This document shows positions 48,238 through 57,413 of a stretch of DNA of 64,000 nt, piece by piece (position 1 is the stretch's first letter; each line of letters opens with the position of its first letter). The notes under the pieces are model-generated. The model searched no databases, had not been told where the DNA came from, and was given only the letters and a program-made list of their open reading frames with translations. Source of the stretch: Bacillus glycinifermentans. Its GTDB lineage: Bacteria; Bacillota; Bacilli; Bacillales; Bacillaceae. The translations under genes were made by a program, and so were the position numbers. The stretch covers positions 1 to 64,000 of the forward strand of contig NZ_LECW02000034.1 in NCBI RefSeq assembly GCF_001042475.2, read 5' to 3'.

Positions 48238-48810
48238 TTAAAGCGGCTTCGCGTATATAATGTAGCGCTGCGGCGCGTTTCCGATGTAAGAAAACGGATA
48301 ACACGTCGTCAACACCAATTCCTCTTTTTTGTTTTGCAGCGTGATGATCGAAGTATCGTCTTGGTCAACGATTTTTGTTTTGATGATTTCGTATGCATAA
48401 CGGCCATACGGCATTTCTACTTCCAGCCGGTCTCCGAGTTCAAGCTCCCCCGTTCTGCGAAAAACCGTGTCCCTGTGCCCGGAAAGAACGATTTGGCCGT
48501 TCTGCTTAGGATAGTAGCTGCCTTTATAATGGCCGACGCCTTTTTCTAAATCATCAGCACTCGTACCTTCCACGATCGGCAATTCGGCCTTTAATCTCGG
48601 AATGTATAAAATGCCGACAGCTTCTCCCATTGCAGGTTTGAACGATTCGGCAGACGATCCGTCAAGGGAGCCTCCCGCGGCGACCGCCTTTTTGGCATCT
48701 GTCAATGAATCTCCCGTTTGCCTGTTCGTGTCGTATATTTTCCAGCCGCCGTAAACGATAATCAATAAACCGGCTGCAATAAGCAGCAAAGAAAACACCT
48801 TCATTTTCAT
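48238..48810 (-). CDS. yhcS: Class D sortase YhcS (SrtD)
   Basis: 190 residues with an N-terminal membrane anchor (VFSLLLIAAGLLIIVYGGW). Sortase catalytic residues: His in VLSGHRDTVF, Cys in LTTCYPFSYIG, Arg in APQRYIIYA. It anchors YhcR and YfkN to the wall in B. subtilis. Its ATG overlaps the stop of yhcR (4 nt), so enzyme and substrate are co-transcribed. Confidence 0.92.
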   Translation of the reverse strand: MKMKVFSLLLIAAGLLIIVYGGWKIYDTNRQTGDSLTDAKKAVAAGGSLDGSSAESFKPAMGEAVGILYIPRLKAELPIVEGTSADDLEKGVGHYKGSYYPKQNGQIVLSGHRDTVFRRTGELELGDRLEVEMPYGRYAYEIIKTKIVDQDDTSIITLQNKKEELVLTTCYPFSYIGNAPQRYIIYAKPL

Positions 48811-51800
48811 AGATTGGATGACCCCTTTTTCCGCATATAAACCATTATACCGCAGAAAAGAAGCACAATTCCCAAAAACAACGGACTGTACAGATTCGCG
48901 GCGGTATCCGAAAGGAAATGCCGGTTTTGTTCGTTATCGTTTCTTTTCCCCGGAAATATTCCCTCCGAACGTTCTGCTGTATGGGTACCTTGAGTAGCGC
49001 TTATTTCGTCTCCGCCCTGCGCGGGCAAAAACCCTTTTGCGCTTTTAGGCGGGCCCGGCAAAGAGCCGCCTGCATCATCAGGTTTTTCATCTTCTCCGGG
49101 CGAGGGATCGTTCGGAGCATCATCAGGCGGTTCACTTCCTCCGTTTCCCGGTTTCTCTCCCGCACCTCCGTCTCCCCCGAGCTTTTTAATTCTCCCTTCA
49201 GAGGTATACGATATCGGTTCTTTAAAGCTTTTGATAAATTGCACCGTTGCCTCGATATCTTCAGGCCCTGTCACCGGGTTTTTTCCGAGGCGGGAAATCG
49301 GCTGATATTTGCCGCCTGATGCAGATGCCATAAAATGATTGACGGTTACCGTATAGGTTCGGTCTTTGTCAATCGGTGAACCGTCCTCTAAGAGGATTTC
49401 GGCCGTTTTGTTTGTTTTTGGATCCCAGGTGTATGTAAAGCCGCTGATGCTGTAGTCAGGACCGTATACCGGAGAAATTTGCGCATCGATGATGTCGTAC
49501 AAATCCCTTCCTTTAATCTCAAGCTGGACAAGGACGTTTCCGAATGGCTGGATATTGAAAGCATCTCCCCATGTAATCGGGCCTTTTTTTAAGTCCTGGC
49601 GGATTCCGCCGCCGTTCATTAAGGCAAAGTCAGAGTTCATCGCATGCTTCATTCCGTCGGCGATTAAATTTCCGAGCGGGGTATCCCCGTCGTTTGAATA
49701 TCCGCCGGCCATGTCATGAGCCGCCTCACCGATTTTTTCTCCGATGATCGGGCCGACCATCTGTTCATATTTTTTTAATATGCCGGCTGCAGCCGGATCG
49801 GGGCTGATCGTTTTCTTGTTGACGTATTCGACTTCCGCCTTTTTTCGGACGATATCCTTCGTGTCCCTGTCGATTTCCAGGTCAACCACACCAATCGCTT
49901 TGCCGTATTCGGAGGCCTGAACGATTAAAGCCCCGCCTGCCATGCCGTTTACTTCTTCATGGTTATGCCCGGCAAAAATCACATCTACTTCAGGATCCGC
50001 CTTTTTTGCAAGCTCGGCCGACTCACCCGTTACGCCGGTGCCATGTTGGGAAGCCGTCATATGAGCAAGCACGGCGATTGAGCGGACGCCTTTTTGCTTC
50101 AATTCACTAACGGCCTGATTGACAGCTTTTGTCTCATCGGTGAATTCGATGTCCTTGATTCCGTCAGGCATGACCATATCGGCGGCAGACCTTGTAACCA
50201 CGCCGATGAAAGCAACCGGAACGCCCTCCACGTCAAAAATCTCATACGGAGGCAAAAAGGCGGCACCGCTGTTTTTCAGCTTGCAGTTGGCGCAGACGAG
50301 CGGAAAATTCTGCCCGTCGTAGCCTTTCGTCCCTTTGCCTTCCGGATGCTCTCCGCCGTGCAGGATTCGAAGAAACTCGTCTGTTCCTTCGTCAAATTCG
50401 TGGTTTCCGACCGTGCCGACATCAAAGCCGATTTCCTCCATGAGTTCGACCGTCGGTTCGTCTTGAAGCAAAGAGGATACAGGCGAGCTTCCGCCAATCA
50501 TATCTCCCGCGTGAACGAGGAGCGCGTTTTTCCGCCCGGCTTTTCGCTCTTTTATTAAAGCGGCGGCATAGTCCATTCTGCCGAAGGTTCCGTCCGTTTG
50601 TCCGTCACCGTCAAGATCAAGCTTATACTGCTGATCGATTTTGCCGTGCAGGTCGTTCATGCTTAAAAGGCGCAAAGAGATATTTCCGCTGTTTTCCTTT
50701 TTCGAATAGCCGGCTCTTTCCGCTTCCTCTGAAGATGCGAAGAAGATTCGCCTTTCAACCGGAACCTCGCGCCATTTGTCGGGCGCCACATACGTTTTGT
50801 CCTCCGAGTCGCCGACATACCTCGTCAGCCCTTTCCCCTGCTCTCTTGCACGGAATTCAAACGGCAGTTCAAGAAGCGGGTCATCCGCGTCCCACATGCC
50901 AAGCCGCTCGTCTTTCGCTTTTTTGACCGCCTGTTGGAACAGCTCGTAGTCCGTTCCGCTGCTGACAGGCCAAATAAAATATGTCACAGCCAGCCCTTTT
51001 TTGACGAGTTCCAAATTCGTGTTTACGCCATCCTCTGTCATGACCTGGGCGAGCAGCCTGCCGTAGCTGTCCTTCGCTTCTTTGCCGACTTTTACGGTTA
51101 CCTTGTCTCCTCTTGACAACATCGACTGCAAGTATTGTTTCGCACGGTTTCCGTGTTTCAGCTGGTTTTCATCCAGCTCGTTTTTTGGTGTATGATACGT
51201 TTCAGGCGTATCCATATTCACAAATCGCACCTTTGTCGTCCCGAGCACCGGTTCCTTTAAGTGGATCGTATCCCCGTCAACGACGCGGTCCACAACGCCT
51301 TCATACTCGCCTTCCGAAACGGGAGGCGGATTGTCGGTCCCGTCCAGCTTTTTGATGTCCTCCTGCTTTCTCGGCAGCAGCTGAAGCGTATTATAACGGC
51401 TTAAAATCCCAGTAACCTCAAACCATCTGCCTTGTTCAATCAAGTGAACGGCGTTCGTGTCTTCCATTACCCGGAGCGTCAGCGGGTTGTAGTTTGCATC
51501 GATCATCGTGATGTTGTAGCCTCCCCCCGCCGGGGAGTCAGGCTTTGTTTCAATAAATCCTTTTATTTTCACGAGACGCCCTTCATATTGATCCTCGATT
51601 TCTGCGCGTTTCAGTTCTTCTATGGGCAATAAGAACGCATTCGGCAGGGTCGCACCTTCACCTGTTACCTCGATTCCGCCGGAGGCGGGAACGATTTCTG
51701 TCAGCCCTTTATATGACGCGACTTTTCCAGTGACCGAAACGTTCATCCCTTCCTTCAGCTCCGGAAAATCAGCTTGGGAAGGAGAAAAAATGTTGATTCC

Positions 51801-52385
51801 CCCCGTATCGTCCTGCATGTAGGTTGACAGTTTCCCGCCGCCTATCGCAGACTGGTTCGCCGTGACGGTCCCTTTGATTGTGACGGTTTCATTCATGCGC
51901 TTGCGTGCTTCCGCTATCGACGTTACGTCCGGGCGGGGAGGTTCTCCGCTGCCCTCCGTCAGCCTGATGGATTGAACAGATTTTAAACCCGGGGATTGAA
52001 AATATGAGGAACGTTCTCCTTTAACGATCAGTTTTTTTCCGATAAGGTGCGGATTCGTTTTTAAGCCGAATTGGCTTCTGAATGCGGCGGGAATTTGAAC
52101 GGGAAGTATGTTCTCAGGCGATGTTTCATCTTTTTGATCAGCGATTGCCATGTTGTAATCATTCTCAAATGGGCCGGTGAATCTGTAGCTTCCTTTCGAA
52201 ACGGTGTGGCCGACGACATCCCCTTCAACAAGAGCGCTCCCCGGGTTATTGCCGATCGCTTCCCTTACCGTTATCGGCTGCTCCTCTCCTCGAGAGACTT
52301 GCGTATACGGCGCGAGGAACGATGACGCCATAAACATTGCGATGACCGCCAAAGGCGCAAAACGCTTCTTTAACATTTTGACCAT
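48807..52385 (-). CDS. yhcR: Wall-anchored nuclease/5'-nucleotidase YhcR
   Basis: 1192 residues from the ATG at 52385 (AAAGGGGGCG upstream). Signal peptide ~1-33. OB-fold repeats ~35-355 (TSIAEARKRMNETVTIKGTV). Thermonuclease-like domain ~365-510 (VDRVVDGDTIHL; VRFVNMDTPETY; DSYGRLLAQV). Metallophosphatase ~575-830 (LLSMNDLHGKID; GNHEFDEGTD; FAGHNHEEV), then 5'-nucleotidase C-terminal domain ~850-1050 (MNGGGIRQDL). Pro/Gly/Asp-rich linker, sorting signal, hydrophobic segment and RKKGSSNL tail. In B. subtilis it is a Ca2+-activated sugar-nonspecific nuclease. The sorting motif reads LSDTA, not the LPDTS/LPDTA expected for YhcS. Confidence 0.92.
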   Translation of the reverse strand: MVKMLKKRFAPLAVIAMFMASSFLAPYTQVSRGEEQPITVREAIGNNPGSALVEGDVVGHTVSKGSYRFTGPFENDYNMAIADQKDETSPENILPVQIPAAFRSQFGLKTNPHLIGKKLIVKGERSSYFQSPGLKSVQSIRLTEGSGEPPRPDVTSIAEARKRMNETVTIKGTVTANQSAIGGGKLSTYMQDDTGGINIFSPSQADFPELKEGMNVSVTGKVASYKGLTEIVPASGGIEVTGEGATLPNAFLLPIEELKRAEIEDQYEGRLVKIKGFIETKPDSPAGGGYNITMIDANYNPLTLRVMEDTNAVHLIEQGRWFEVTGILSRYNTLQLLPRKQEDIKKLDGTDNPPPVSEGEYEGVVDRVVDGDTIHLKEPVLGTTKVRFVNMDTPETYHTPKNELDENQLKHGNRAKQYLQSMLSRGDKVTVKVGKEAKDSYGRLLAQVMTEDGVNTNLELVKKGLAVTYFIWPVSSGTDYELFQQAVKKAKDERLGMWDADDPLLELPFEFRAREQGKGLTRYVGDSEDKTYVAPDKWREVPVERRIFFASSEEAERAGYSKKENSGNISLRLLSMNDLHGKIDQQYKLDLDGDGQTDGTFGRMDYAAALIKERKAGRKNALLVHAGDMIGGSSPVSSLLQDEPTVELMEEIGFDVGTVGNHEFDEGTDEFLRILHGGEHPEGKGTKGYDGQNFPLVCANCKLKNSGAAFLPPYEIFDVEGVPVAFIGVVTRSAADMVMPDGIKDIEFTDETKAVNQAVSELKQKGVRSIAVLAHMTASQHGTGVTGESAELAKKADPEVDVIFAGHNHEEVNGMAGGALIVQASEYGKAIGVVDLEIDRDTKDIVRKKAEVEYVNKKTISPDPAAAGILKKYEQMVGPIIGEKIGEAAHDMAGGYSNDGDTPLGNLIADGMKHAMNSDFALMNGGGIRQDLKKGPITWGDAFNIQPFGNVLVQLEIKGRDLYDIIDAQISPVYGPDYSISGFTYTWDPKTNKTAEILLEDGSPIDKDRTYTVTVNHFMASASGGKYQPISRLGKNPVTGPEDIEATVQFIKSFKEPISYTSEGRIKKLGGDGGAGEKPGNGGSEPPDDAPNDPSPGEDEKPDDAGGSLPGPPKSAKGFLPAQGGDEISATQGTHTAERSEGIFPGKRNDNEQNRHFLSDTAANLYSPLFLGIVLLFCGIMVYMRKKGSSNL

Positions 52386-52467
52386 ATATCCGCCCCCTTT
52401 TTTGTTGCTTCCTGTCAAATATACCTGATGTTTATAAAATCCATATTAGGATTTTGTAAACATTTTA

Positions 52468-52502
52468 AAAAAGAATGAGAACAGGGCTGACCTTATTCTC
52501 AT
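52468..52502 (-). terminator. Terminator of the PAS kinase gene
   Basis: AAAGAATGAGAA and TTCTCATTCTTT arms around a 14-nt loop; it includes the kinase stop codon. Confidence 0.85.
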
Positions 52503-54529
52503 TCTTTAGCCGGAAGCTTCAATGTCACCTTCGTTCCCTTGCCTTCTTCACTTTCAAAATGAATGCTTCCCCCGTGATTTTCGATGATTTTAAACGTAAC
52601 CATGAGCCCGAGGCCCGTACCTTTTTCTTTCGTCGTGTAAAAAGGCTCGCCGAGCTTTTCGAGCGCTTCTTTCGAAATGCCTTTGCCTTGATCTTCAAAG
52701 GTAATGAAGACGCTGTCTTTTTCCCTGTATGAGCGGATGGAAATCACTCCTTCGGCATGTTCCATCGCTTCGATCGCGTTTTTAAGAATGTTAAGAAACA
52801 CCTGTTTCAGCTCATTTGAGACTGCGAGAATCTCAGGAAGCTTCTCGCTCAGCTCCTTCTCGATCCGCACATTGTTCAAAACGGCTTGCGATTCCAAAAT
52901 CATGCAGACATCTTTGAGGAGCGTGTTCACCTGAACCTGATCAAGTGTCGCCGATTTTGTTTTCGCCAATACGAGAAACTCGTTGATGATCGACTCAAGC
53001 CTGATGAATTCCGACATCATCACTTCGGCGTATTCCTTCTCGTATGTTTTCGTCTGAATCATCAATTGGAGGAATCCTCTCAGCGATGTAAGAGGGTTGC
53101 GGATTTCATGGGCAATGCCTGCTGCAAGCTGTCCAACGGCTGAAAGCATTTCCGATTTGATAAGCATTTTTTCCGATTGCTTCTCATTTGTGATATCTTC
53201 GGAAATCTGCAGAACCTGCTGCACATTCCCCATCCTGTCTTCCACGGGAACGAGCGAAACCTGCTCCCACTTGTCGCGGCCTTTCTCATCTTGATAATGA
53301 ATTTCGCCGGTCCAGGGCTGCTTTTCAGCGGCCAGTTTCCAACGGGCAGAAAGTTCATCACACATAAAATGATGTTCGTACAAAGCTATAACGTGTTCGC
53401 CGATGATCTCGCACTGTTCTTTTTCGATCAGCTGACAAAACCGTTTATTCGCATATTGGACGGTTCCGTCGACAGAAGCGATCAAAATATTGGCCGGACT
53501 TTGTTCAATCGCCTGAGCGCTGATGTGCAGCGCCTCATTCGTCGCTTTCAGCTCGGTAATATCGGAAAACGTCATCACGATCCCCTCCGCTTTTTCGCCC
53601 GAATAGGAAGGGATCATTTTGACCGCGTACCAGTCACCGTTCCCTGCTTTTATTTCCTTTTGAATCGTTTTTTTCTCAACCAGCGTCCTTTTTAAGTCTT
53701 CCGTATAATCGGCATATTTGAACAGACCTTTGAGATCGCCTATCGGTCTGCCCGTGTCACTCTGCTTCAATTGAAGCATCTTTGCCGCTTCAGGAGTGAA
53801 CAATTTCACGTTCAAATTCCCGTCCAAAAAAAGCGCGGCTATGTTCGTGTTGATCAGCAGATGGTCCAAATGGTCATTGAGGGAAGACAGCTCATCAATT
53901 TTCCTTTCAAATGTCTGATTGATCGTCATCAATTCCCTGTTTGCGGTCATAAGCTTTTGATTGGCGGCGGTCAATGCTTCATTAGAAACCTCAAGATCCT
54001 TTATTATCCGGTGTAAATGCCGAATATCGGAATGGGACTGATCTTCGTCACCTTCAACAGGCGGCAGCTTGTTTTTCCCCGTTTTTTCTTCTTTCATAAA
54101 CAGCACGTAAAGCGTATGGTATTGGCGCGGAAAACGCTCCAGCTTCAAGGTGATGAAAGAAAGCTTTCCGTTCAAATAAACCGGAACGTGATTGAACTCG
54201 ACCTCCCTTTTTTCTTTTCTTGCCTTTTGCAAAGCTGCGCTGACCGGAACGGAGAGACCGGCGGGAAAAACGCGGCTGCTGTTTCCTTTTGAACATTTTA
54301 AAAATTGATCTGCACTGACCGAAGACGCCACGATTTCTCCCCTGTCATTGAGGATCAGGCACGGGTTTACATACTGATCGATCAATGACAGAAAAATATC
54401 ATCCAGTTTGTGGAATTCACTTAGTTCATGGATTTTTTTATATACGTCCGTTTGCACCTTTGAATACACAGTTTCAGCATCAGAAAATAAACCTGATAGT
54501 TTTCCGATTGTTTCACTTGAGCCCAGCAT
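52499..54529 (-). CDS. Multi-PAS sensor histidine kinase (sporulation-kinase-like, orphan)
   Basis: 676 residues from the ATG at 54529 (AGGAGGATTTTAT upstream). No transmembrane segment. First sensor region ~15-150; a coiled coil ~185-240 with the repeated (A/T)ANxxLM pattern; PAS domains at ~240-350 and ~355-460; HisKA ~475-545 with phospho-His in GIAHEIRNPLTSLRGF; HATPase ~570-676 (NILKNAIEAME; FEDQGKGIS; GTGLGLMVTFKII). The kinase core resembles B. subtilis KinA/KinE-type phosphorelay kinases. No response regulator lies nearby, which fits a Spo0F phosphodonor; that is inference. Absent from this place in B. subtilis. Confidence 0.82.
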   Translation of the reverse strand: MLGSSETIGKLSGLFSDAETVYSKVQTDVYKKIHELSEFHKLDDIFLSLIDQYVNPCLILNDRGEIVASSVSADQFLKCSKGNSSRVFPAGLSVPVSAALQKARKEKREVEFNHVPVYLNGKLSFITLKLERFPRQYHTLYVLFMKEEKTGKNKLPPVEGDEDQSHSDIRHLHRIIKDLEVSNEALTAANQKLMTANRELMTINQTFERKIDELSSLNDHLDHLLINTNIAALFLDGNLNVKLFTPEAAKMLQLKQSDTGRPIGDLKGLFKYADYTEDLKRTLVEKKTIQKEIKAGNGDWYAVKMIPSYSGEKAEGIVMTFSDITELKATNEALHISAQAIEQSPANILIASVDGTVQYANKRFCQLIEKEQCEIIGEHVIALYEHHFMCDELSARWKLAAEKQPWTGEIHYQDEKGRDKWEQVSLVPVEDRMGNVQQVLQISEDITNEKQSEKMLIKSEMLSAVGQLAAGIAHEIRNPLTSLRGFLQLMIQTKTYEKEYAEVMMSEFIRLESIINEFLVLAKTKSATLDQVQVNTLLKDVCMILESQAVLNNVRIEKELSEKLPEILAVSNELKQVFLNILKNAIEAMEHAEGVISIRSYREKDSVFITFEDQGKGISKEALEKLGEPFYTTKEKGTGLGLMVTFKIIENHGGSIHFESEEGKGTKVTLKLPAKE

Positions 54530-55046
54530 ATAAAATCCTCCTTTTCTAAGCGCAAAATAAAAAAGGAAACAAACCTTTTTTCTCAAGAATCATGATGAAA
54601 ATAAATGCTTCGGCAGCTGATACGGTTTTTCCGGAGGGAGAATCCTTACAGATGAACGCGGAGAGGCGGTAAGGGATGTTAGAGAGTACACTTCCTTTCA
54701 TTTTAAAAAGCTTTCATGACGAAAAACCGGCCGGTTTCGTAAGTTCCGAAATTCCGGCGGCCCTCTGATTTGGGCACGATCATTTTTTACTTTCGCCGGC
54801 CTTTCGTCCATAACAGACGGGGGATCTGACACGGATCTTTAGATTCGGAGACCGCCATTGTTCGCGGGCTAAATCCTAAGGAGGATTCAGCTATGAACCC
54901 CTTTTAATTTGTTCTTCTGAACTACTCTATTCGACGGTTCGTACAAAATCCCTTTAAATCCATTCCAGCGAATACTCCTTTTTTGAATAAAAATGCAGGT
55001 TCAGACAAAAAATAACACCTGTACTAAATTGAAGGAGGATTCCACA
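54530..55046. other. Intergenic region between the PAS kinase and yhcQ
   Basis: 517 nt holding the divergent promoters of the kinase and of yhcQ. The only coding-like signals are a strong RBS (AAGGAGG, 54878-54884) 8 nt before an ATG at 54893 that runs just four codons (M-N-P-F-stop), and a 30-codon frame from 54676 with a poorly spaced RBS. Neither is convincing as a gene. A CCGGCCGG-rich stretch at 54729-54800 contains repeated CGGC/GCCG words that could fold. Confidence 0.4.
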
Positions 55047-55700
55047 ATGGATCAGCAAAACCAGGATCAAATGCAAATCAACAAGGGCAACGAAGGAATG
55101 CAGCACATGAATCACGGGGGCCACGAGGTTTTTGACATGCACGAAGTGCTGTCTGGTATGATCGGCATCCTTGAGCAGTACATGATGTTCAGACAGCATG
55201 TCCAGGATCGTGAGCTGATGGACATTTTAGACAGACAGCATCAATTTATTATGTCACAGTACAATCTTACGGCGGAGTGCTTCCGGACGGGACAAAAGCC
55301 AAGCCAGGAAACCGCTACTTATATGATGAAAGAGAATCGTCAATTCGTATACGGCTTAAAGGAAACCCAGCCGAAAAAGCCGAAGATGTCCCCTCAGCAA
55401 ATTGATGATGCGTGCATCAGCAGCTTCATGCTCGGCTTGCTTAAATCGGGCACTTCAGCTTTGGCGATGGCTGCTCCGGAAGTGACAAACCCGGTTTGCA
55501 GAAGGGTGCTGGCGGACCAAATTCCTCACTATATTGAAATGGCTTACGAAATTTTTGTTTATCAAAACAAGCACGGCTATTATCAGGTTCCGCAGCTCGC
55601 TCCTCAGGACATGCAAAAAATGCTATCCCTTTACGCCCCGGTCCAAGGCCAAATGCAGATGCCAACCAAAGGCGCAGGACAGCAGGGACCCATTCATTAA
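55047..55700 (+). CDS. yhcQ: Spore coat protein YhcQ (CotF family)
   Basis: 217 residues from the ATG at 55047 (GAAGGAGGATT upstream). Gln/Met/His-rich N-terminus (~1-35), then a CotF-type four-helix domain (~40-190: LSGMIGILEQYMMFRQHVQD; ISSFMLGLLKSGTSALAMAA; NPVCRRVLADQIPHYIEMAY), then a Met/Gln/Gly tail. Same size and place as B. subtilis YhcQ, a forespore/coat-associated protein. Confidence 0.9.
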   Translation: MDQQNQDQMQINKGNEGMQHMNHGGHEVFDMHEVLSGMIGILEQYMMFRQHVQDRELMDILDRQHQFIMSQYNLTAECFRTGQKPSQETATYMMKENRQFVYGLKETQPKKPKMSPQQIDDACISSFMLGLLKSGTSALAMAAPEVTNPVCRRVLADQIPHYIEMAYEIFVYQNKHGYYQVPQLAPQDMQKMLSLYAPVQGQMQMPTKGAGQQGPIH

Positions 55701-56570
55701 CAAAGAAAACGGCATTGGATCGCACAATGCCGTTTTTTCGTGATCATATTTTCGTCTAAACTCCTCTTCAAACTGTGATATATCCTCGTTGACGGCGGCT
55801 TTGAAGCCTTGTTCGAAAGTATGGCCCTCCGCTGTCTCTTTCATGATATCGAGGATAACGCTTTTGCCTTTTTTTCTGACAAGCTCATCAATCATGTAAT
55901 AGCTCTGCAAATAAATGTCCGCTTCATCCTCCTCGCGCATTTTTTGCCATTGCCGGTCAGTCTTTAATTTGGCAAAGGGGACGACGGACGGCAGCGCCCG
56001 TACATATGCCGTATCATGGGCCGCAGCCCATTCGGCGACACCCTCATGAAACCAGAGCGGATAGTCCTCCGGCTCAGATCCGAGCTCCCTGAGCTTTTCA
56101 TGAAAGGCATAATGAGTATATTCATGAATCAGCACCCGCTCGTAAAGAAAAACGGCAAATCCTTCTCCTTTGAGAAGGCGCTCCCGTTCCTCAGGAAGCA
56201 GTCCGATCATTCGCGTTTCATCCGAATAAAAGCCTGTGATATTTGACAGCTTTGAAAATGCTTCGATTTCCTTTGGGCTTGAAAAAAAGACGAGATCAAT
56301 CCCGTGTAAACGCAGGTTTTGAAACAGCATCCGATTGAGATCTGCAGCATCGTTCAGCGTCTGTTTCGTCAGCTTTAGCAAAGGCTTTTCCCGTTCTGAA
56401 TAATACATGCTGACTTGGCGAAAACGGGTCATCTCCTTCGACTTGAGCAATTCCTGCGTGTCCGGGCCGCCGGAAACGGGGATATCGCCTGCCTTGTCTT
56501 GATGAAAAACGGCCGCAAACAATATGCCCGCCGCCAATAGAACGAGGGCCGCTTTTACACGTTTCCCCAC
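55623..56570 (-). CDS. Membrane-anchored gluzincin-type peptidase-like protein
   Basis: 315 residues. One N-terminal transmembrane helix (KAALVLLAAGILFAAVFH), then an extracytoplasmic domain with HEXXH-like HEYTHYAFHEK and, 27 residues on, WFHEGVAEWAA with the third zinc-ligand Glu, the pattern of peptidase MA-like families. The C-terminal ~30 residues (after RRKYDHEK) are read through the yhcQ terminator and the antisense of the yhcQ end. They look non-native, so the natural stop may have been lost; a 78-nt convergent overlap with yhcQ results. Located between yhcN and yhcQ, where B. subtilis has yhcO and yhcP; I do not assign either name. Confidence 0.72.
   Translation of the reverse strand: MGKRVKAALVLLAAGILFAAVFHQDKAGDIPVSGGPDTQELLKSKEMTRFRQVSMYYSEREKPLLKLTKQTLNDAADLNRMLFQNLRLHGIDLVFFSSPKEIEAFSKLSNITGFYSDETRMIGLLPEERERLLKGEGFAVFLYERVLIHEYTHYAFHEKLRELGSEPEDYPLWFHEGVAEWAAAHDTAYVRALPSVVPFAKLKTDRQWQKMREEDEADIYLQSYYMIDELVRKKGKSVILDIMKETAEGHTFEQGFKAAVNEDISQFEEEFRRKYDHEKTALCDPMPFSLLMNGSLLSCAFGWHLHLALDRGVKG
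55705..55739. terminator. Bidirectional terminator after yhcQ
   Basis: AAAACGGCATT and AATGCCGTTTTTT arms. It lies inside the C-terminal codons of the convergent peptidase-like gene. Confidence 0.88.
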
Positions 56571-56644
56571 CGCTGCACCCCCACTTTAAGAGTGTGTCTC
56601 TTACTTTATGCAGGGAACTCTAAATGTGTGCGTTCGGCCAAAAT

Positions 56645-56682
56645 AAAAAAGGCCGGCGATTTTTAAATCGTCTGCCTTTTTC
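56645..56682 (-). terminator. yhcN terminator
   Basis: AAAAAAGGC-GGCGATTT and AAATCGTCTGCCTTTTT arms, imperfect, T-rich on both strands. Confidence 0.75.
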
Positions 56683-56691
56683 AACCTGGTG

Positions 56692-57273
56692 TTATTTTTG
56701 CTCAGGGAACATCCTGCGGGTCATTTGGCCAAATTCATCAAACAAACCTTTGATTGGTTCACCTTTTTGAATTCTTCTTCCATAATCCTGCATCCGGTCA
56801 ACAAAGTCCGGATTAGCCGAAACATAGACATTATTAATGCTTTTGTCTGTTGCTTTGACCTTGTCGGAAATTTTCTTTTTCAAACTTTGCGTAACATCTC
56901 CTTGCTTATTTCCCGTCAATACAACCGCCACATAAGCATTGTTGTCTGTCACGATAACAGTCGCATTGTTAACTTCCTTCATGTCAGTGATTTTGTCGGC
57001 GATATCGTCAGCCTCTCTCATATTGTTTCCATTGCGGTTATCATCATTTACATTGTTGACATTGTTGACATCATTGACGTCTCTGACATTGTTTCGATCT
57101 GCGACATTGTCCACTGGTGTACGGTCATTAGCATCGCGGTTATCCCTGTATGTGACATTTCTAAAATTATCGTTGTTACGGCCATTCTCCCCCTGATTCG
57201 CCATTCCGCATCCGGTGACAAATAATAACGGGAGAAGAAAAGCGGCAATTGCGCTTTTTTTCTTGTTGAACAT
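56692..57273 (-). CDS. yhcN: Sporulation lipoprotein YhcN
   Basis: 193 residues from the ATG at 57273. Lipoprotein signal with LLFVTGC; Asn/Asp/Arg-rich segment with the repeat D-V-N-D-V-N-N-V-N-N-V-N (~60-80); then a YhcN/YlaJ domain (~90-193: EADDIADKITDMKEVNNATV; VYVSANPDFVDRMQDYGRRI). In B. subtilis it is a sigma-G-dependent inner spore membrane protein involved in germination or outgrowth. Confidence 0.9.
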   Translation of the reverse strand: MFNKKKSAIAAFLLPLLFVTGCGMANQGENGRNNDNFRNVTYRDNRDANDRTPVDNVADRNNVRDVNDVNNVNNVNDDNRNGNNMREADDIADKITDMKEVNNATVIVTDNNAYVAVVLTGNKQGDVTQSLKKKISDKVKATDKSINNVYVSANPDFVDRMQDYGRRIQKGEPIKGLFDEFGQMTRRMFPEQK

Positions 57274-57413
57274 GAACAAAGTGCCTCCTTTAATGATTTA
57301 CCTTTAGGTTTTTCTTTTTCGTGTTATTTATTCGTACAAAGCACGACTTTTATACCCGCAAATCTGTTATGATGATCTTTGAAGACATACAAAAATTGGA
57401 GGTGCTTCGAGAA

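Noticed and set aside
54676..54768. 30-codon frame with upstream GGTAAGGG
   Set aside because: RBS spacing is poor and the translation resembles no protein that I know; no support beyond an open frame.
57060..57110. Tandem repeat-like stretch in yhcN taken as a DNA repeat
   Set aside because: It is the codon-level result of the Asp-Val-Asn/Asn-Val-Asn protein repeat of YhcN, not an independent element.
57321..57413. N-terminal extension of the S9 peptidase gene
   Set aside because: The only well-spaced RBS (GGAGGTG) lies inside it and serves the GTG at 57414.
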